Counted from the stretch's first letter, positions 12,181 to 24,330 are shown. The stretch: 64,000 bases of DNA from Balaenoptera acutorostrata (GCF_949987535.1 NC_080064.1:41860282-41924281), one strand, 5' to 3'. The notes: a model not told the origin generated them from the letters alone. Translations and numbers: made by a program.

Positions 12181-12371
12181 TAAATTAATTTTTATTGGAG
12201 TATAGTTGATTTACAATGTTGTGTTAGTTTCTGCTGTACAGCAAAGTGAATCAGTTATACATACACATATATCCACTCTTTTTTACACTCTATTCCCATA
12301 TAGGTCATTACAGAGTATTGAGTAGAGTTCCCTGTGCTATACAGTAGGTTCTTATTAGAAACACAGCCATC
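12181..12371 (-). mobile_element. Short 5'-truncated L1 3' UTR insertion
   Basis: About 190 bp matching the artiodactyl/cetacean L1 3' UTR ('ggagtatagttgatttacaa', 'ccctgtgctatacagtaggt'). It interrupts the ORF2 relic of the older L1. Target duplication 'cttcatttttt' at 12170-12180 and 12372-12382; joining the flanks restores a normal L1 order. Confidence 0.8.
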
Positions 12372-12963
12372 CTTCATTTTTTAATGTTTTGCATCACACT
12401 GATCAACTTGCAGATGTTGAACCTTCCTTGCATCCCTGGAATAAACACGATTTGATCATGGTATATGATCCTTCTTTACATATTGTTGAATCCAGCTTAC
12501 TAATATTTTGTTGAGGAATTTTGCATCTATGTTCATCAGGGACATTGACCCATACTTTTTGTTTATTATGGTGCTCTTGCTTAGTTTTGGTATCAGGGTA
12601 ACGCTGGCCTCATAAAATGAGTTTGGAAATGTTCCCTCCTCTTCTATTTTTTGAAAGAGTTTGAGAAGGATTGGTATAAATTCTTTGAGTATTTGGAAGA
12701 ATTCATCAATGAAGCCATTTGGTCCTGGAGTTCTCTTTGTTGCAAGGTTTCTGATTCCTGATTCAATCTCCTTAATAGTAATCAGTCTGTTCAGATTTTC
12801 TATTTCTTCATGATTCAGTCTTGGTAGGTTGTATATCTCTAGGGATTTGTCCATTTCTTCCAAGTTGTCAAATGGGCTGGCATATTAGTTGCTCATGGTA
12901 GTTTCCTATAAGCCTTTTATTTCTGTAGTATCAGTTTAACTTCTCCTTTTGCATTTCTGAAAA

Positions 12964-12966
<3 letters not shown>

Positions 12967-13005
<39 letters not shown>
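12967..13005. repeat. (AT)n microsatellite within the L1 relic
   Basis: About 39 bases of pure alternating A and T. It replaces a stretch between the endonuclease part of the ORF2 relic and the segment to its left. Confidence 0.95.
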
Positions 13006-13007
<2 letters not shown>

Positions 13008-14396
13008 CATGAATTTTCCAGTTTTTTTCTTGTAATTGATTTCTAGTTTCATATCATTGTGGTTGGAGAATATGCTTGATATGACTTCATTCTTCTGAAA
13101 TTTATTAAAACTTGTTTTGTGGCCTAACATATGATCTATCCTGGAGAAGGTTCCATGTACATTTGGGAAGAATGTGTATTCTGTTGCGTTTGGATGGAAT
13201 ATTCTGTATATAACTGTTAAATCCCTCTGGTTTAACATTCGTTTAAGGCCAAAGTTTCCCTATTAATTTTCTGTCTACATGATCCATCCATCAAAATAAG
13301 TGGGGTATTAAAAACTCCCACTATTATTGTATTGCTGTCTATTTCTCCCTTTAGATCTGTTAATATTTGCTTTATACATTTTGGTGTTCCTATGTTGTGT
13401 GCACAAATATTTATAAACGTTATATCCTCTTATTGAATTGACCCATTTTTCATTATGTAATGTCCTTCTTTGTCTCTTATTACAGTCTTTGTTTAAAAGG
13501 CTATTTTGTATAACATAAGTATAGCTACTCCAGCTTTCTTTCGATATCCATTTGCAGGAAATATCTTTTTTCATCCCTTCACTTTCAATCTGTGTGTGTC
13601 TTTACATTTGAAGTCAGTCTCTTGTAGGCAGTATATAAATGGGTCTTACTTTTGTAGCCATTCAGCCACTCTGTGTCTTTTGATTTGAAATATAGTCCAT
13701 CTACATTTAAAGTAATTATTGATAGATATGTATTTATTGCCATTTTGTTCATTTTTTCTAGCACTTTTGTGGTTCCTCTTTGTCCCTTTCTTCTTCTGTT
13801 CCTCCCTTCCTTTGTGATTTGATGACTTTCTTTAGTGCTATGTTTAGATTCCTTCACCTTTACCTTTTGTGTGCCTACTATAGGCTTTTGCTTTGTAGTT
13901 ACCATGAGGCTTATATAAAACAACTTATATTTTTAACCGTCTATTTTAAGTTGATAGCAACTTAGTTTGACTGCATTCTAAACCTGTACATTTTTACTCT
14001 CCCCTAATCCAGTTTAATGTTTTTGATGTCACATTTTATATCTTTTTATCTTGTGTATCCCCTAAGTAATTATTGTAGTTATAGTTATTTTTACTACTTT
14101 TGTCTTTTAACTTTCATACTAGCTTTATAAGTGATTAATCCACTACCTTTATTATATTTACCTATACCAGTGAGATTTATATTTTCACATGTTTTCTTAT
14201 TATTAATTAGCACCCTTTTTTTTCAGCTAAAAGAAGTCCCTTTAACATTTCTTGTAAAACTAATTTAGTGGTGATTAACTCCCTTAGCTTTTGCTTGTCT
14301 AGATAACTCTATCTCTCATTCAATTCCAAATGATCACTTTGCTGGGTAGAGTATTTTTGTTTGGAAGGTTTTTTTCTTTCAGCATTTTGAAATATA

Positions 14397-16999
14397 TCAT
14401 GTCAAAAATGTCAGTAGCTTTTTTAAAATAGATATCATACAAAATATCTTCTCTGACCACAATGGGATGAAGTTAGAAATCAATAAGTAAAACTGGAAAT
14501 TCACAAAATTGTGGAAATTAAACAACACAACGTTAAACAACCAATGGATCAAAGAAGAAATCACAAGAGAATTTAAAAATAATTTAGAGACAAATGAACA
14601 TAAAAACACAACAAACCAAAACTTACAGGACACAGCAAAAGTAGTGTTGAGAGGAAATTTATAGCTATAAATGCTTACATTGAAAAATAAGATCTCAAAT
14701 CAACAACCTAACTTTAAAAGTTAAGAAACTAGGAAAAAAAACAACACACTAAACCAAAAGCCAGCAGAATAAATAAAAAAGATTAGAGCAGAAATAAGTG
14801 AAATAGAGAATAGAAAAACAGGAGAGAAAATTAATGAAACCAAAAGTTGGTTCTTCAAAGATAGCAACAAAATTGACAAACTTTCAACTAGATGGACTAA
14901 GAAAATAGGAGAGAAGATTCAAATTACTAAAATCAGAAATGAAAGTGGGGACATTACTACTGATTCAAAAGAAATAAAAAGCATTATAAGAAAGGACTAT
15001 GAATAATTGTATGAAAAAAATGGATAGTCTAGTTGAAATCGACAAATTTCTAGAAACACAAAACCTTCCAAGACTAAATCACAAAGAAACAGAAAATCTG
15101 AAAGGCTATATGTAGTAAGGAGATTGAATCAGTAATCCAAAATCTCCCAATAAAATGAAGTCCTGGACCTAATGGCTTAACTGGTGAATTATACCAAACA
15201 TTCTTCTCAAACTTTTCCAAAAAACTGAAGAGGAGAGAAAACGTCCTCACTTATTCTATGAGGCCAGCATAATTCTGATACAAAAGCCAGACAAAGACAC
15301 TACAAGAAAACTACAGACCAATATCCCTTATGAACATTGATGCAAAAATCCTCAATAAACACTAGCAAGCACAATTCAGCAGCATATTAAAAGGATTATA
15401 CACCATGACCAAGTAGGATTTATTCCTGGAATGTAAGAATCATTCAGCATACAAAAATCAAACAATGTAATATGCCACATCAACAAAATGATGAAAAAAA
15501 TATGATCATCTCAATTGATGCAGAAAAAGCATTTGCCAAAATTCAATGCCATTTCATGATAAAAAAAAAAAAACTCAACAAAATAGAAATAGAAGGAAGC
15601 CACCTCAATAATAAAGCCCATATATGAACAACCCACAGAAAACATCATAATCAATGACTAAAGACTGAAATGTTTTCCCCTAAGAAGAGGAACAATGCAA
15701 GGATGCCCACTATCACTACTCATATTCAACATAGTACTGAAAGTTCTAGCTAGAGCAATTAAGCAAGAAAAAGAAATAAAATGCATCCAAATTGGAAAGG
15801 AAGAAGTAAAATTATCTCTGCTTGTATATTATATAACCTTATATGTAGATAACCATAAAGACCCCCAAAAAAGCTGAATTCAGCAAAGTAGCAGGATACA
15901 AACTAAATACAAAAATAAACTGTATTTCAATACTGAACAATGAACAATCTGTAAAGGAAATTACAAAAACAATTCCACTTACAATAACATCAAGTAGAAA
16001 AAAATACTTCGGAATTAACTTAACCAAGAAGGTGAAAGACTTGTACAATGAAAACTACAAGACACCAATGAAAAAAATTAAAGAAGAAATAAATGTAAAT
16101 ATACCCCAGGTTTATGGATTGGAAGACTTAAATGTCCATTAAAATGTTAAAATGTCCATACCACTCAAAGTGATCTACAGATTCAATGCAATCTCTATCA
16201 AAATCCCAATAATATTTTTGTAGAAATAGAAAGGCCCATCCTGAAACTCATATGAAATCTCCAGGGACCACGAATAACCAAAACAACCTTCAAGGAGAAG
16301 AACAAAACTGGAGAACTCATATTGCCTGATTTCAAAGGTTACTACAAAGCTACAGTAATCACAACAGTGTGGTATTGACATAAAGATGGGCATATAGACC
16401 AATGGAATAAAATAGAAAGCCTAGAAATAAATACTCACATATATAGTCAGATGATTTTTGATCAGGGGCCAAAGCCATTCAATGGGGAAAGGGATAGTCT
16501 TTTCAATGGATGATGCTGTGAAAACTGGATATCCACAGCAACAGAATGTGGTTGGGTCCTTACCTAATGCCATATACAAAAATTAACTCAAAATGGATCA
16601 AGGACCTAAATATAAAAGACCTAAAACAATAAAATCCCTAGAAGAAAACATAGCACAAAAGCTTCACAACATTGGATTTGGCGATGATTTCTTGGCTATG
16701 ACACCAAAGGCAAAGGTAACAAAATAAAAAATAGACAAATGGGGATTCTTTAAAATTAAAAAATGTTGTGCATCAAAGGATGCTATGCACAGAGTAAAAA
16801 GACAAACTACAGAATGAGAGAAATTATTTGCAAAGCATATATCTGATAAGGGATTAATATCCAGAATATATAGCAAATTCCTAAAACTCAGCAACAAAAA
16901 TACAAACAACGCAATTCAAAAATGAGAAAAGGACATGAATAGACCTTTTGCCAAAGAAGATACACGAACGGCCAATAAGCACATGAAAAGATGCTCAAC
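14397..16999 (+). mobile_element. Ancient L1M, part 3 (ORF2: end of endonuclease through RT and beyond)
   Basis: Resumes the frame order lost at 9544. 'ttctctgaccacaatgggat' (14450-14469) is the SDHNG motif at the endonuclease end. The pre-RT region and RT follow, with the [11 protein letters not shown] block at 15698-15730. The catalytic FADD has decayed to LVYY around 15818-15830. The C-terminal region continues to 16999. Many stops and indels. Broken at 16999 by a plus-strand L1. Confidence 0.75.
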
Positions 17000-19488
17000 T
17001 AAAACCAAAGATATCACAAAAAAAAAGAAAATTACAGGCCAATACCACTGATGACCATAGACACAAAGATCCTCAACAAAATAACAGCAAACTAAATCTA
17101 ACAACACATTCAAAGGATCATACACCATGATCAAGTAGGACTTATCCCAGAGATGCAAGGATTCTTCAATACACCACATTAACAAACTGAAGAATAAAAA
17201 CCATATGATCATCTCAACAGATTCAGAAAAAGCTTTTGACAAAATTCAACACCAATTTATGATAAAAATCTCTCCAGAAAGTGGGCATAGAGGGAACCTA
17301 CCTCAACGTAATAAAGTCATATACAACAAACCCACAGCAAATATTCTCAAGGGTGAAAAACTGAAAGCATTTCCTCTAAGATCAAGAACAAGACAAAGAT
17401 GTCCACTCATGCCACTTTTATTCAACATAGTTTGGGAAGTCCTAGCCATGGCAATCAGAGAAGAAAAAGAAATAAAAGGAATACAAATTGGAAAAGAAGA
17501 AGTAAAACTGTTTGCATATGACATGATACTATAGATAGAAAATCATAAAGATGCTACCAGAAGACTACTAGAGCTCATCAATGAATTTGGTAAAGTTGCA
17601 GGATACAAAATTAATACACAGAAATCTCTTTCATTCCTATACACTAACAACAAAAGATCAGAAAGAGAAATTAAGGAAACAATCCCATTTACCATCGCAT
17701 CAAAAAGAATAAAATACCTAAGAATAAACCTACCTATGGAGGCAAAAGACCCATCCTCAGAAAACTGTAAGATACTGTTGGAAGAAATCAAATATGACAC
17801 AAACAGATGGAGAGATATACCATGTTCTTGGATTGGAAGGATCAATATTGTGAAAATGACTATATTACCCAAAGCAATCTACAGCAATCCCAATAAATCC
17901 TATAAAATTACCAGTAGCATTTTTCACAGAATTAGAACAAAAAATTTTACAGTTTGTATGGAAACACAAAAGACCCAGAATAGCCAAAGCAATCTTGAGA
18001 AAGATAAATGGAGCTGGAGGAATCAGGCTTCCTGACTTCAGACTATACTACAAAGCTACAGTAATAAAAACAGTATGGTACTAGCACAAAAACAGAAATA
18101 TAAATCAATGGAACAGGATAGAAAGGCCAGAGATAAAATCAGGCATCTATGATGAAGGAGGCAAGAATATAGAATGGAGAAAAGATAGTCTCTTCAATAA
18201 GTGGTGCTGGGAAAACTGGACAGCTACATGCAAAAGAAAGAAATCAGAATACTCCCTAACACCAAACACAAAAATAAACTCAAAATGGATTCAAGTCCTA
18301 AATGTAATGCCAGATACTATAAAACTCTCAGAGGAAAACATAGGCAGAAGACTCTGACATAAATCACAGTAAGTTCTTTTTTCATCCACCTCCTAGAGTA
18401 ACAAAAATAAAAACAAAAATAAACAAATGGGACCTAATTAAACTTAAAAGCTTTTGCACAGCAAAGAAAACCATAAATGAGGCAAAAAGACAACCCTCAG
18501 GATGGGAGAAAATATTTGCAAACGAAGTGACTGACAAGGGATTAATTTCCAAAATATACAAACAGCTCATGCAGCTCAGTATCAGAACAAACAAACAAAC
18601 AACCCAATCAAAAAATGGGCGGAAGACCTAAATAGACATTTCTCCAAAGAAGACATACAGATAGCCAAAAAGCATATGAAAAGATGTTCAACATCTTTTG
18701 CAAATCAAAACTACAATGAGGTATCACCTCACACCAGTCAGAATGGCCATCATCAAAAAATCTATAAACAATAAATGCTGGAGAGGGTGTGGAGAAAAAC
18801 GAACCTTCCTGCACTGTTGGTGGGAATGTAAATTGGTATAGCCACTATGGAGGTTCCTTAGAAAACTAAAAATAGAGCTGCCATGTGATCCAGCAATCCC
18901 ATCCTGGGCATATATCCAGAGAAACCCCAAGACATGGAAGCAACCTAAATGTCCATCGACAGAAGAACGGATAAAGAAGATATGGTTCATATATACAATG
19001 GAATATTACTCAGCCATAAAAAAGAACAAAATAATGCCATTTGCAACAACATAGATGGACCTAGATATTGTCATACTGAGTTAAGTAAATCAGACAAAGA
19101 CAAATATCATATGATATCGCTTATATGTGGAATCTAAAAAATTGGTACAAATGAACTCATTTACAAAACAGAAATAGAGTCACAGATGTAGAAAACAAAC
19201 TTATGGTTACCAAGGGGGAAGTGGGGGAGGGATAAATTGGGAAACTGGGATTGACATATACACACTATATATAAAACAGATAACTAATAAGGACCTACTG
19301 CATAGCACAGGGAACTTTATTCAATACTCTGTAATGACCTACATGGGAAAGGAATCTAAAAAAGAGTGGATATATGTATATGTATAAGTGATTCAATTTG
19401 ATGTACAGCAAAAACTAACAGAACATTGTAAATCAACTATACTCCAATAAAAAGTTTTTTTTAATGCAAAAACAAAAAGAAAAGAAAA
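17000..19488 (+). mobile_element. 5'-truncated LINE-1, plus strand
   Basis: Bounded by a 15-bp perfect target duplication, 'gaaaagatgctcaac', at 16985-16999 and 19489-19503. It begins inside ORF2, upstream of the RT catalytic region, runs to the ORF2 stop near 19135-19137, then a 3' UTR of about 310 bp ending in 'actccaataaaaag' (AATAAA at 19446-19451) and an A-rich tail to 19488. It lies in the same orientation as the host L1M, which is why the boundary is easy to overlook. Confidence 0.9.
17012..19137 (+). pseudogene. L1 ORF2p pseudogene fragment (RT and C-terminus)
   Basis: Carries the RT fingers/palm ([14 protein letters not shown] block with Ser for Ala near 17220-17250, [14 protein letters not shown] near 17385-17425) and the C-terminal region (about 17736-19137), ending ..MISLICGI. 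The catalytic motif is damaged: FADD reads FAYD at 17511-17522, replacing the first catalytic Asp, and a stop follows four codons later (TAG at 17532-17534). Later pieces lie in other frames. Confidence 0.85.
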
Positions 19489-20062
19489 GAAAAGATGCTC
19501 AACATCACTAATCATTAGGAAAATGCAAATCAAAACTAAAATGAGATACCACCTCATATCCTTAGAAGGGCTAGTATCAAAAAAACAGAAAACAAGTGTT
19601 GGCAAGCACGTGGAGAAATTGGAAGCCCTGTGCATTATTGGTGAGAATGTAAAATGATACAGCTGCTGTGGAAAATATCACAGTATTTCCTACAAAAACT
19701 AAAAACAGAAAATCACCATATGACCCAGCAATTCCACTTGTGGGTATATCCAAAAGAACTGAAAGCAAGGTCTCAAAGAGATATTTTTAAACTGATGTTC
19801 CTAGCAGCATTATTCACAATAATTAAATCATGGAAACACCCAAACTCCATCAACACATGAATGGATAAGCAAAATGTGGTCTATACATACAATGAAATAT
19901 TATTCAACCTTAAAAACTAAGCAAATTTTGCAATATGCTACAACAAGGATGAACTTTGAGGACATTATGCTAAGTGAAATAAGCTGAAGACACCATGCTA
20001 AGAGGAATAAGCCAGTCACAAAAAGATAAATACTGTATGATTCCATTTATATGAAGTACTTT
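19489..20062 (+). mobile_element. Ancient L1M, part 4 (ORF2 C-terminus)
   Basis: Begins with the second copy of the 15-bp duplication and continues the L1M ORF2 C-terminal order: 'aatgagataccacctcatat', 'ggagaaattggaagccctgt', 'ttccacttgtgggtatatcc'. It ends at the next insertion; the bases at 20048-20062 are the left copy of that insertion's target duplication. Confidence 0.75.
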
Positions 20063-21062
20063 TTTTTTCAATTTAAATCACTTTAATTATGGCATTTTAA
20101 ATGAGGAATTTCACAGGGAATGAGTATATTTTTCTCTAAGAGCATTCTAGTGAGATCTGATATCACAAAGCCAACCATAGAGCAAATGCTAGTATAAATA
20201 AAGCACCTTGATTTGGACAATGGCCAGTGGACAAGATATAGTAGTACAGTCTTCCTCTTTTCCATAACCAAGAAAATGAAATCTCTTAAGAGACTCGCTC
20301 AAGACCTAGTGTCTGTAACTGGCTGCTTGTTGGCAACATTTGCACAAATAAAGAAATCAAGAAGTAGAATGTAACAGCAGTCTGTCCCCTGTACCTTGCA
20401 GAGAATACACTTTCATTGTACAAACTCTCTTGGCTAATCCTCATAAACATAAAGCATCAACTTTCCAGCACTAATGAGAAGAGGGAAGGAAGAAGGAAAG
20501 GGCTTTCTTGCATCTTTCTCCTTCACTGGGGATTTCCCCCCCTCCTTCTGCAGGCATCACCTTAGCTCACCTGTTCTTTGTTCTCTTTTTTTTTTTTTTT
20601 TCTTCTTTCCTTTAACACCTTTATTGGTGTATAATTGCTTTACAATGTTGTGTTAGTTTCTGCTGTATAACAAAGTGAATCAGCTATATGCATACATACA
20701 TCCCCATATCCCCTCCCTATTGAGCCTCCCTACCACCCTCCTTATCCCACCCATCTAGGTGGTTGCAAAGCACAGAGCTGATCACCCTGTGCTATGTGGC
20801 TGCTTCCCACTAGCTATCTATTTTACATTCGGTAGTGTATATATGTCAATGTTACTCTCTCACTTCGTCCCAGCTCACCCTTCCCCCTTCCTGTGTCCTC
20901 AAGTCCATTCTCTACATCTGTGTCTTTATTCCTGTTTTGTCCCTAGGTTCATCAGAACCATTTTTTTTTTTCAGATTCCATATATATGTGTTAGCATACG
21001 GTATTTGTTTTTCTCTTTCTGACTTACTTCACTCTGTATGCCCGACTCTAGGTCCATCCACC
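20063..21062 (-). mobile_element. 5'-truncated LINE-1, minus strand, with ~520-bp 3' transduction
   Basis: Target duplication 'tatatgaagtacttt' (20048-20062) and 'tatatgaggtacttt' (21063-21077), one mismatch. In sense order the insertion has about 460 bp of L1 (the end of ORF2 and the 3' UTR, 21062-20602), an internal poly-A (poly-T at 20587-20601), about 520 bp of non-L1 sequence, and a terminal poly-A (poly-T at 20060-20068). The L1 3' UTR ends 'tttattggtgtataattgct' as read on +, the same subfamily as the tail at 21605-21873. A minor poly-T at 20961-20973 interrupts the 3' UTR. Confidence 0.88.
20069..20586 (-). other. 3'-transduced flank with ATTAAA poly-A signal
   Basis: Single-copy-looking DNA carried between two poly-A tracts of one L1 insertion. 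On the minus strand ATTAAA (complement of 20082-20087) lies about 15 nt before the terminal poly-A, the normal distance for polyadenylation. This fits readthrough of a source L1 to a downstream poly-A site. No coding potential or repeat family was recognised. Confidence 0.82.
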
Positions 21063-21335
21063 TATATGAGGTACTTTAGAGTAGTCAAAACCATAAAGAC
21101 AGAGTATATAATGGTGGTTGCAAGGAGCTGGGGGAAGGGAAAGTGGGGAGTTATTGTTTAATACATATAGAATTTCAGTTTTACAAGATGAAATGTGTTA
21201 TGGTGACGGATGGTGGTGATGGTTGCACAACAATGTGAATGTACTGAACTGTATACTTAAAAATGCTTTAGATGGTAAATTTTATGTTATGTGTATTTTA
21301 TTACAATTGAAAATTTTTAATAAAAAAATACCTAC
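21063..21335 (+). mobile_element. Ancient L1M, part 5 (3' UTR and tail)
   Basis: After the duplication at 21063-21077, the L1M 3' UTR runs through 'ggatggtggtgatggttgca' and 'cttaaaaatgctttagatgg' to an A-rich end near 21335. This wording is typical of L1MB/L1MC-type tails. It closes a copy that spans about 19.4 kb of the window but only ~5.6 kb of its own sequence. Confidence 0.75.
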
Positions 21336-21604
21336 TTTTATCATTTGATAGTGTTGACAGCTGACAACAGTACACATGAATCTTTTCCCCTACTGAAATA
21401 ACAAGAAGCCAAAAAGAAAGCAACCAGTTCTAGAGCTATACTTTAGTTCATAGAGTTTATTTTTCTACACAGGCAGAAAACATATCCGCATTAATTTCCT
21501 AATTTCATACCTGTGTAATATAGGGTGAGTAAATTCCATGTTCATCAATGCTTAAGAAAAAGAAAAATCTGTAGTAAATCTCCAAGCCCAGCAACCAATC
21601 AAAA
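21336..21604. other. Unassigned sequence
   Basis: No gene or clear repeat; AT-rich, between two L1 3' ends. Confidence 0.5.
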
Positions 21605-21873
21605 ATCTCACTCTTACATATATACACTACCAAATGTAAAACAGATAGCTAGTGGGAAGCAGCTGCATAGCACAGGGAGATCAGCTCGGTGCTTTGTGTC
21701 CACCTAGAGGGGTGGGATAGGGAGGGTGGGAGGGAGACGCAATAGGGAGGAGATATGGGGATATATGTACCGCTGATTCACTTTGTTATACAGCAGAAAC
21801 TAACACACCATTGTAAAGCAATTATACTCCAATAAAGATGTTAAAAAATAACTGAATAAATAAATAAATCTAT
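21605..21873 (+). mobile_element. L1 3' UTR fragment, plus strand
   Basis: About 270 bp of L1 3' UTR ('agcagctgcatagcacaggg', 'cattgtaaagcaattatact', AATAAA near 21832) and a tail with TAAA repeats. It is the complement of the 3' UTR in the insertion at 20602-21062. Severely 5'-truncated; no confident target duplication seen. Confidence 0.85.
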
Positions 21874-21959
21874 TCTAGAATTCGGCATTTTAAAAAAAAA
21901 GTCACTCCTAGAATCACTTAAAGGATAAAATGGTATCTCTCATATGAAAATTTTCAAGC

Positions 21960-22910
21960 ACATTATTGTATTCATCCCCTAATTTATTCATCAAACACTT
22001 ACTGAGGACTGATAGATGCCTGCCTTTATGCTAGATATTGGAGATAAGACTACTTATCCTACTAATGAGGAAGACAAGAATGTTAACGAAAAATTACAAT
22101 GCAATATGTTAAGTGATACAGAAAAGACCTATGCAGGCCACTAGAAGGTTACAGAAGTGCCTAATTCCACCTTAAAATGATAAACAGTGTCAGGAAAAAC
22201 GACACAGAACAGTTAAATTTTAGTTTAAAATTCACCAGGCAGACAAGTTGAAGAAAGCAATGTGTGAAAAGGGAAAAACAGGTACAGTGGCACAGATTTT
22301 CAAAACCATCATGCACTCAAGGAACTGCAAATTGTTGGGTGATGTTAGAATGTGGGGACTGTGTAGGGAGGAGAGGTGGAAAATAAGATTGGAAATTAGG
22401 TAAAGACCAGTTGAAGGGTGGTACGTAGAAGGAAAAGTGAAGAAGAATAACTACTACTTTCTGAGTGACTTCTATAAACCAGGTTATCTGACCCTCATAA
22501 TAACCTTGAAAAGTTGATATTATCTCCATTTTATAGGTGACAAATGTGAAGTTCAGAAAAAGAGAGTAATTTTCAGGTCATGTAGCTAGTAAGTAGGCTT
22601 GTTCTTAGGATACTGCCTCTTATCCACTACGTTGCAGTACAGAAATCTAAAAGACCACAGTGTGAGTGAGGAACTAAAAGTAGTCCCAGTATTTATCAGA
22701 CTATAAAGTTCAAGGTGGAAAGGCACGTGCTGAGATTGAAAAAGTGCACTTGAAATAATGGAGCACCTTCTATGCCATGCTGAGGAACATGGGTTACACT
22801 AAAATTTATGAGGTATTACTAAAAGGTTTATTTAGAGGCCATAGGACAGCATGGTTAGATATGTCTTTTAGAAAGATGGCTGTAATAGGATGGGGTCAAA
22901 ATCGAAAGTA
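21960..22910 (-). repeat. L2 fragment, minus strand, split by a MIR
   Basis: 21970-22320 follows the complement of the L2 3' end ('aacacttactgaggactgat', then 'gatattggagataagac'). After the MIR at 22441-22640, 22690-22910 matches the further L2 region ('tttagaaagatggctgtaat', which sits well upstream of the 3' tail). Old and diverged; the boundaries are approximate. Confidence 0.5.
22441..22640 (-). repeat. MIR SINE, minus strand
   Basis: Complement of the MIR core: 'ccctcataataaccttgaaa', 'atctccattttataggtgac', 'catgtagctagtaagtaggc', and the tRNA-related end at 'ccactacgttgca'. Confidence 0.7.
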
Positions 22911-23929
22911 GGTAGCTTTTATAACTATTTATCCTTCAATGTATAATTATTTTTAAACTTGCTCCTGAGGATTATTTCTACTAGTTTAGAAAAGATAATT
23001 TTCTTGAAAAGTATGCCAATCTCTATTTCAATTACATTCCAGAGGAACCCTGGTTGTTTGGACAACCAGCTAAACAAGTTTAGTCAGTAATTAAAACATA
23101 CGCATTCTCAGGAGGAACAGGAACAGAATATCCTAGTTACAGGCAAAGAACAACTTCTGCAAGCACAAAATAAAATTCATTCCACAAAAGAATGGAAGAA
23201 ATTATGTGTAGTTTTGTGTACAGCTCCTTTGAAATGTTAAAAATCAACCCCTATCTGGAAGAGATGGAAATATTTTCTTCTCATTCTCTGAAATTCTTCT
23301 GGAGATCAGGTACCAATTGTAGTTATGCAAAAGCTTCTAAACCTCTTCTTTAGTGACTGTAAACTAAATTAAAGGCATGTAAAAAAAGAGCAGCTAAGAT
23401 ATTGCTTCATGAAAATACAAAAAAGAGAAAAAGCAGATACTACTAATTTTAACGTGCATTAAGCATCTTAATATTCTCGAGACCTTACATAATGCAGAAA
23501 AGACCAGATCCTGTGCCCAAAGAGTTTCCTAAGATGGACTCATTATTTGTCACATGGAGTGAATTCTATGCCCATCACTCCCTTCATCAGTTTGTCTAAT
23601 AAAAAGAATCTCAAACTCACTTTGCTCTGACTTCCCAATAGGCTAATTTTCATGATATCTTATAATAATTTTCTCCTTTACTGGAATAGTATTTTTTTTT
23701 TAAGTTTCCAATTCTAGGAACTGCAGCTCTCATACAGGATGAAAAAACTGCTTTTTGTAAGTGTATGACACATTGGAAAATGGATTATAAGGGCATCATT
23801 TCATGAACTCCTTCATGGTCAGTTACCTCTGAGTGAGCCCAGGCCATCTGTGTGAAGTTGCATGGGGAATCTTATATTTTACCTAACCCTCCATTAGATG
23901 AAGTCTAATATGATAAAAATAAATTAATT
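22911..23929. other. Unassigned sequence
   Basis: About 1 kb without open frames, repeats or RNA structure that I can name. A short inverted repeat 'ggttgtttggacaacc' (23051-23066) is present but lacks other support. Confidence 0.5.
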
Positions 23930-24060
23930 ATTTATTAATTCAGTACATATTCAGTGATATCTTATATGTTCCAGGCACTGTGCTGAATGCTTGGAATATA
24001 ATGGTAAGGGAAAACAGGTAAGTTCATGCCTCATGGAACTCATAATCTAGTAGATCATAC
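23930..24060 (-). repeat. L2 3'-end fragment, minus strand
   Basis: 'tgttccaggcactgtgctga', 'atgcttggaatataatggta' and 'catggaactcataatctag' follow the complement of the L2 3' tail. Confidence 0.6.
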
Positions 24061-24139
24061 ATAGTTTTAGAAACTATGATTTAAAACAGATAATATAATA
24101 GTTCACTCTCTAATTATTACATGAATATTTGTGAACCAT

Positions 24140-24330
24140 CTTAAAATCAGAATTTTAGAGCTAACGGGGACCCTAAGTGATCTTCCAGTCTAATTCCCTA
24201 ATCTAACAAAAGAAAGTAATCCTCAGACAGATGAATTGACTACATCAAGGTCATAAAAATTGTTGTTGGTTGAGACAAGATTAAAAACCAGACTTCCTGA
24301 CCACCTAGTCAATACTCTTTGTATCAAATC
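24140..24330 (-). repeat. MIR-like SINE (MIR3-type?), minus strand
   Basis: 'gaattttagagctaacgggg', 'gatcttccagtctaattccc' and 'cctcagacagatgaattgac' follow a known MIR-family arrangement ending in the tRNA-like part near 24320. The subfamily is uncertain. Confidence 0.5.

Larger units (their letters stand above)
9545..14396 (-). mobile_element. Older LINE-1 (L1MA-like), minus strand, 5'-truncated in ORF1
   Basis: Sense order is right to left. The C-terminal part of ORF1 lies at about 14225-14396, a ~480-bp inter-ORF spacer at 13745-14224, an ORF2 relic from about 13744 to about 10300, and the 3' UTR ends near 9545. ORF2 pieces are recognisable: endonuclease (13585-13740, 12936-13238 with an FSNHND version of the SDHN motif), the pre-RT segment with the TPGPNG-type motif (12456-12863) and RT around 11863-12126. 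Frames are heavily broken. Two later insertions (9687-9993, 12181-12371) and an AT repeat (12967-13005) sit inside. It splits the ancient L1M; its own target duplication is degraded ('aagtctcaatag' versus 'aaatgtcagtag'). Confidence 0.75.

Noticed and set aside
21605..21873. L1 tail at 21605-21873 as the inverted partner of the insertion at 20602-21062 (one palindromic event)
   Set aside because: The insertion at 20063-21062 is closed by its own target duplication, and 21078-21335 between them belongs to the ancient L1M.
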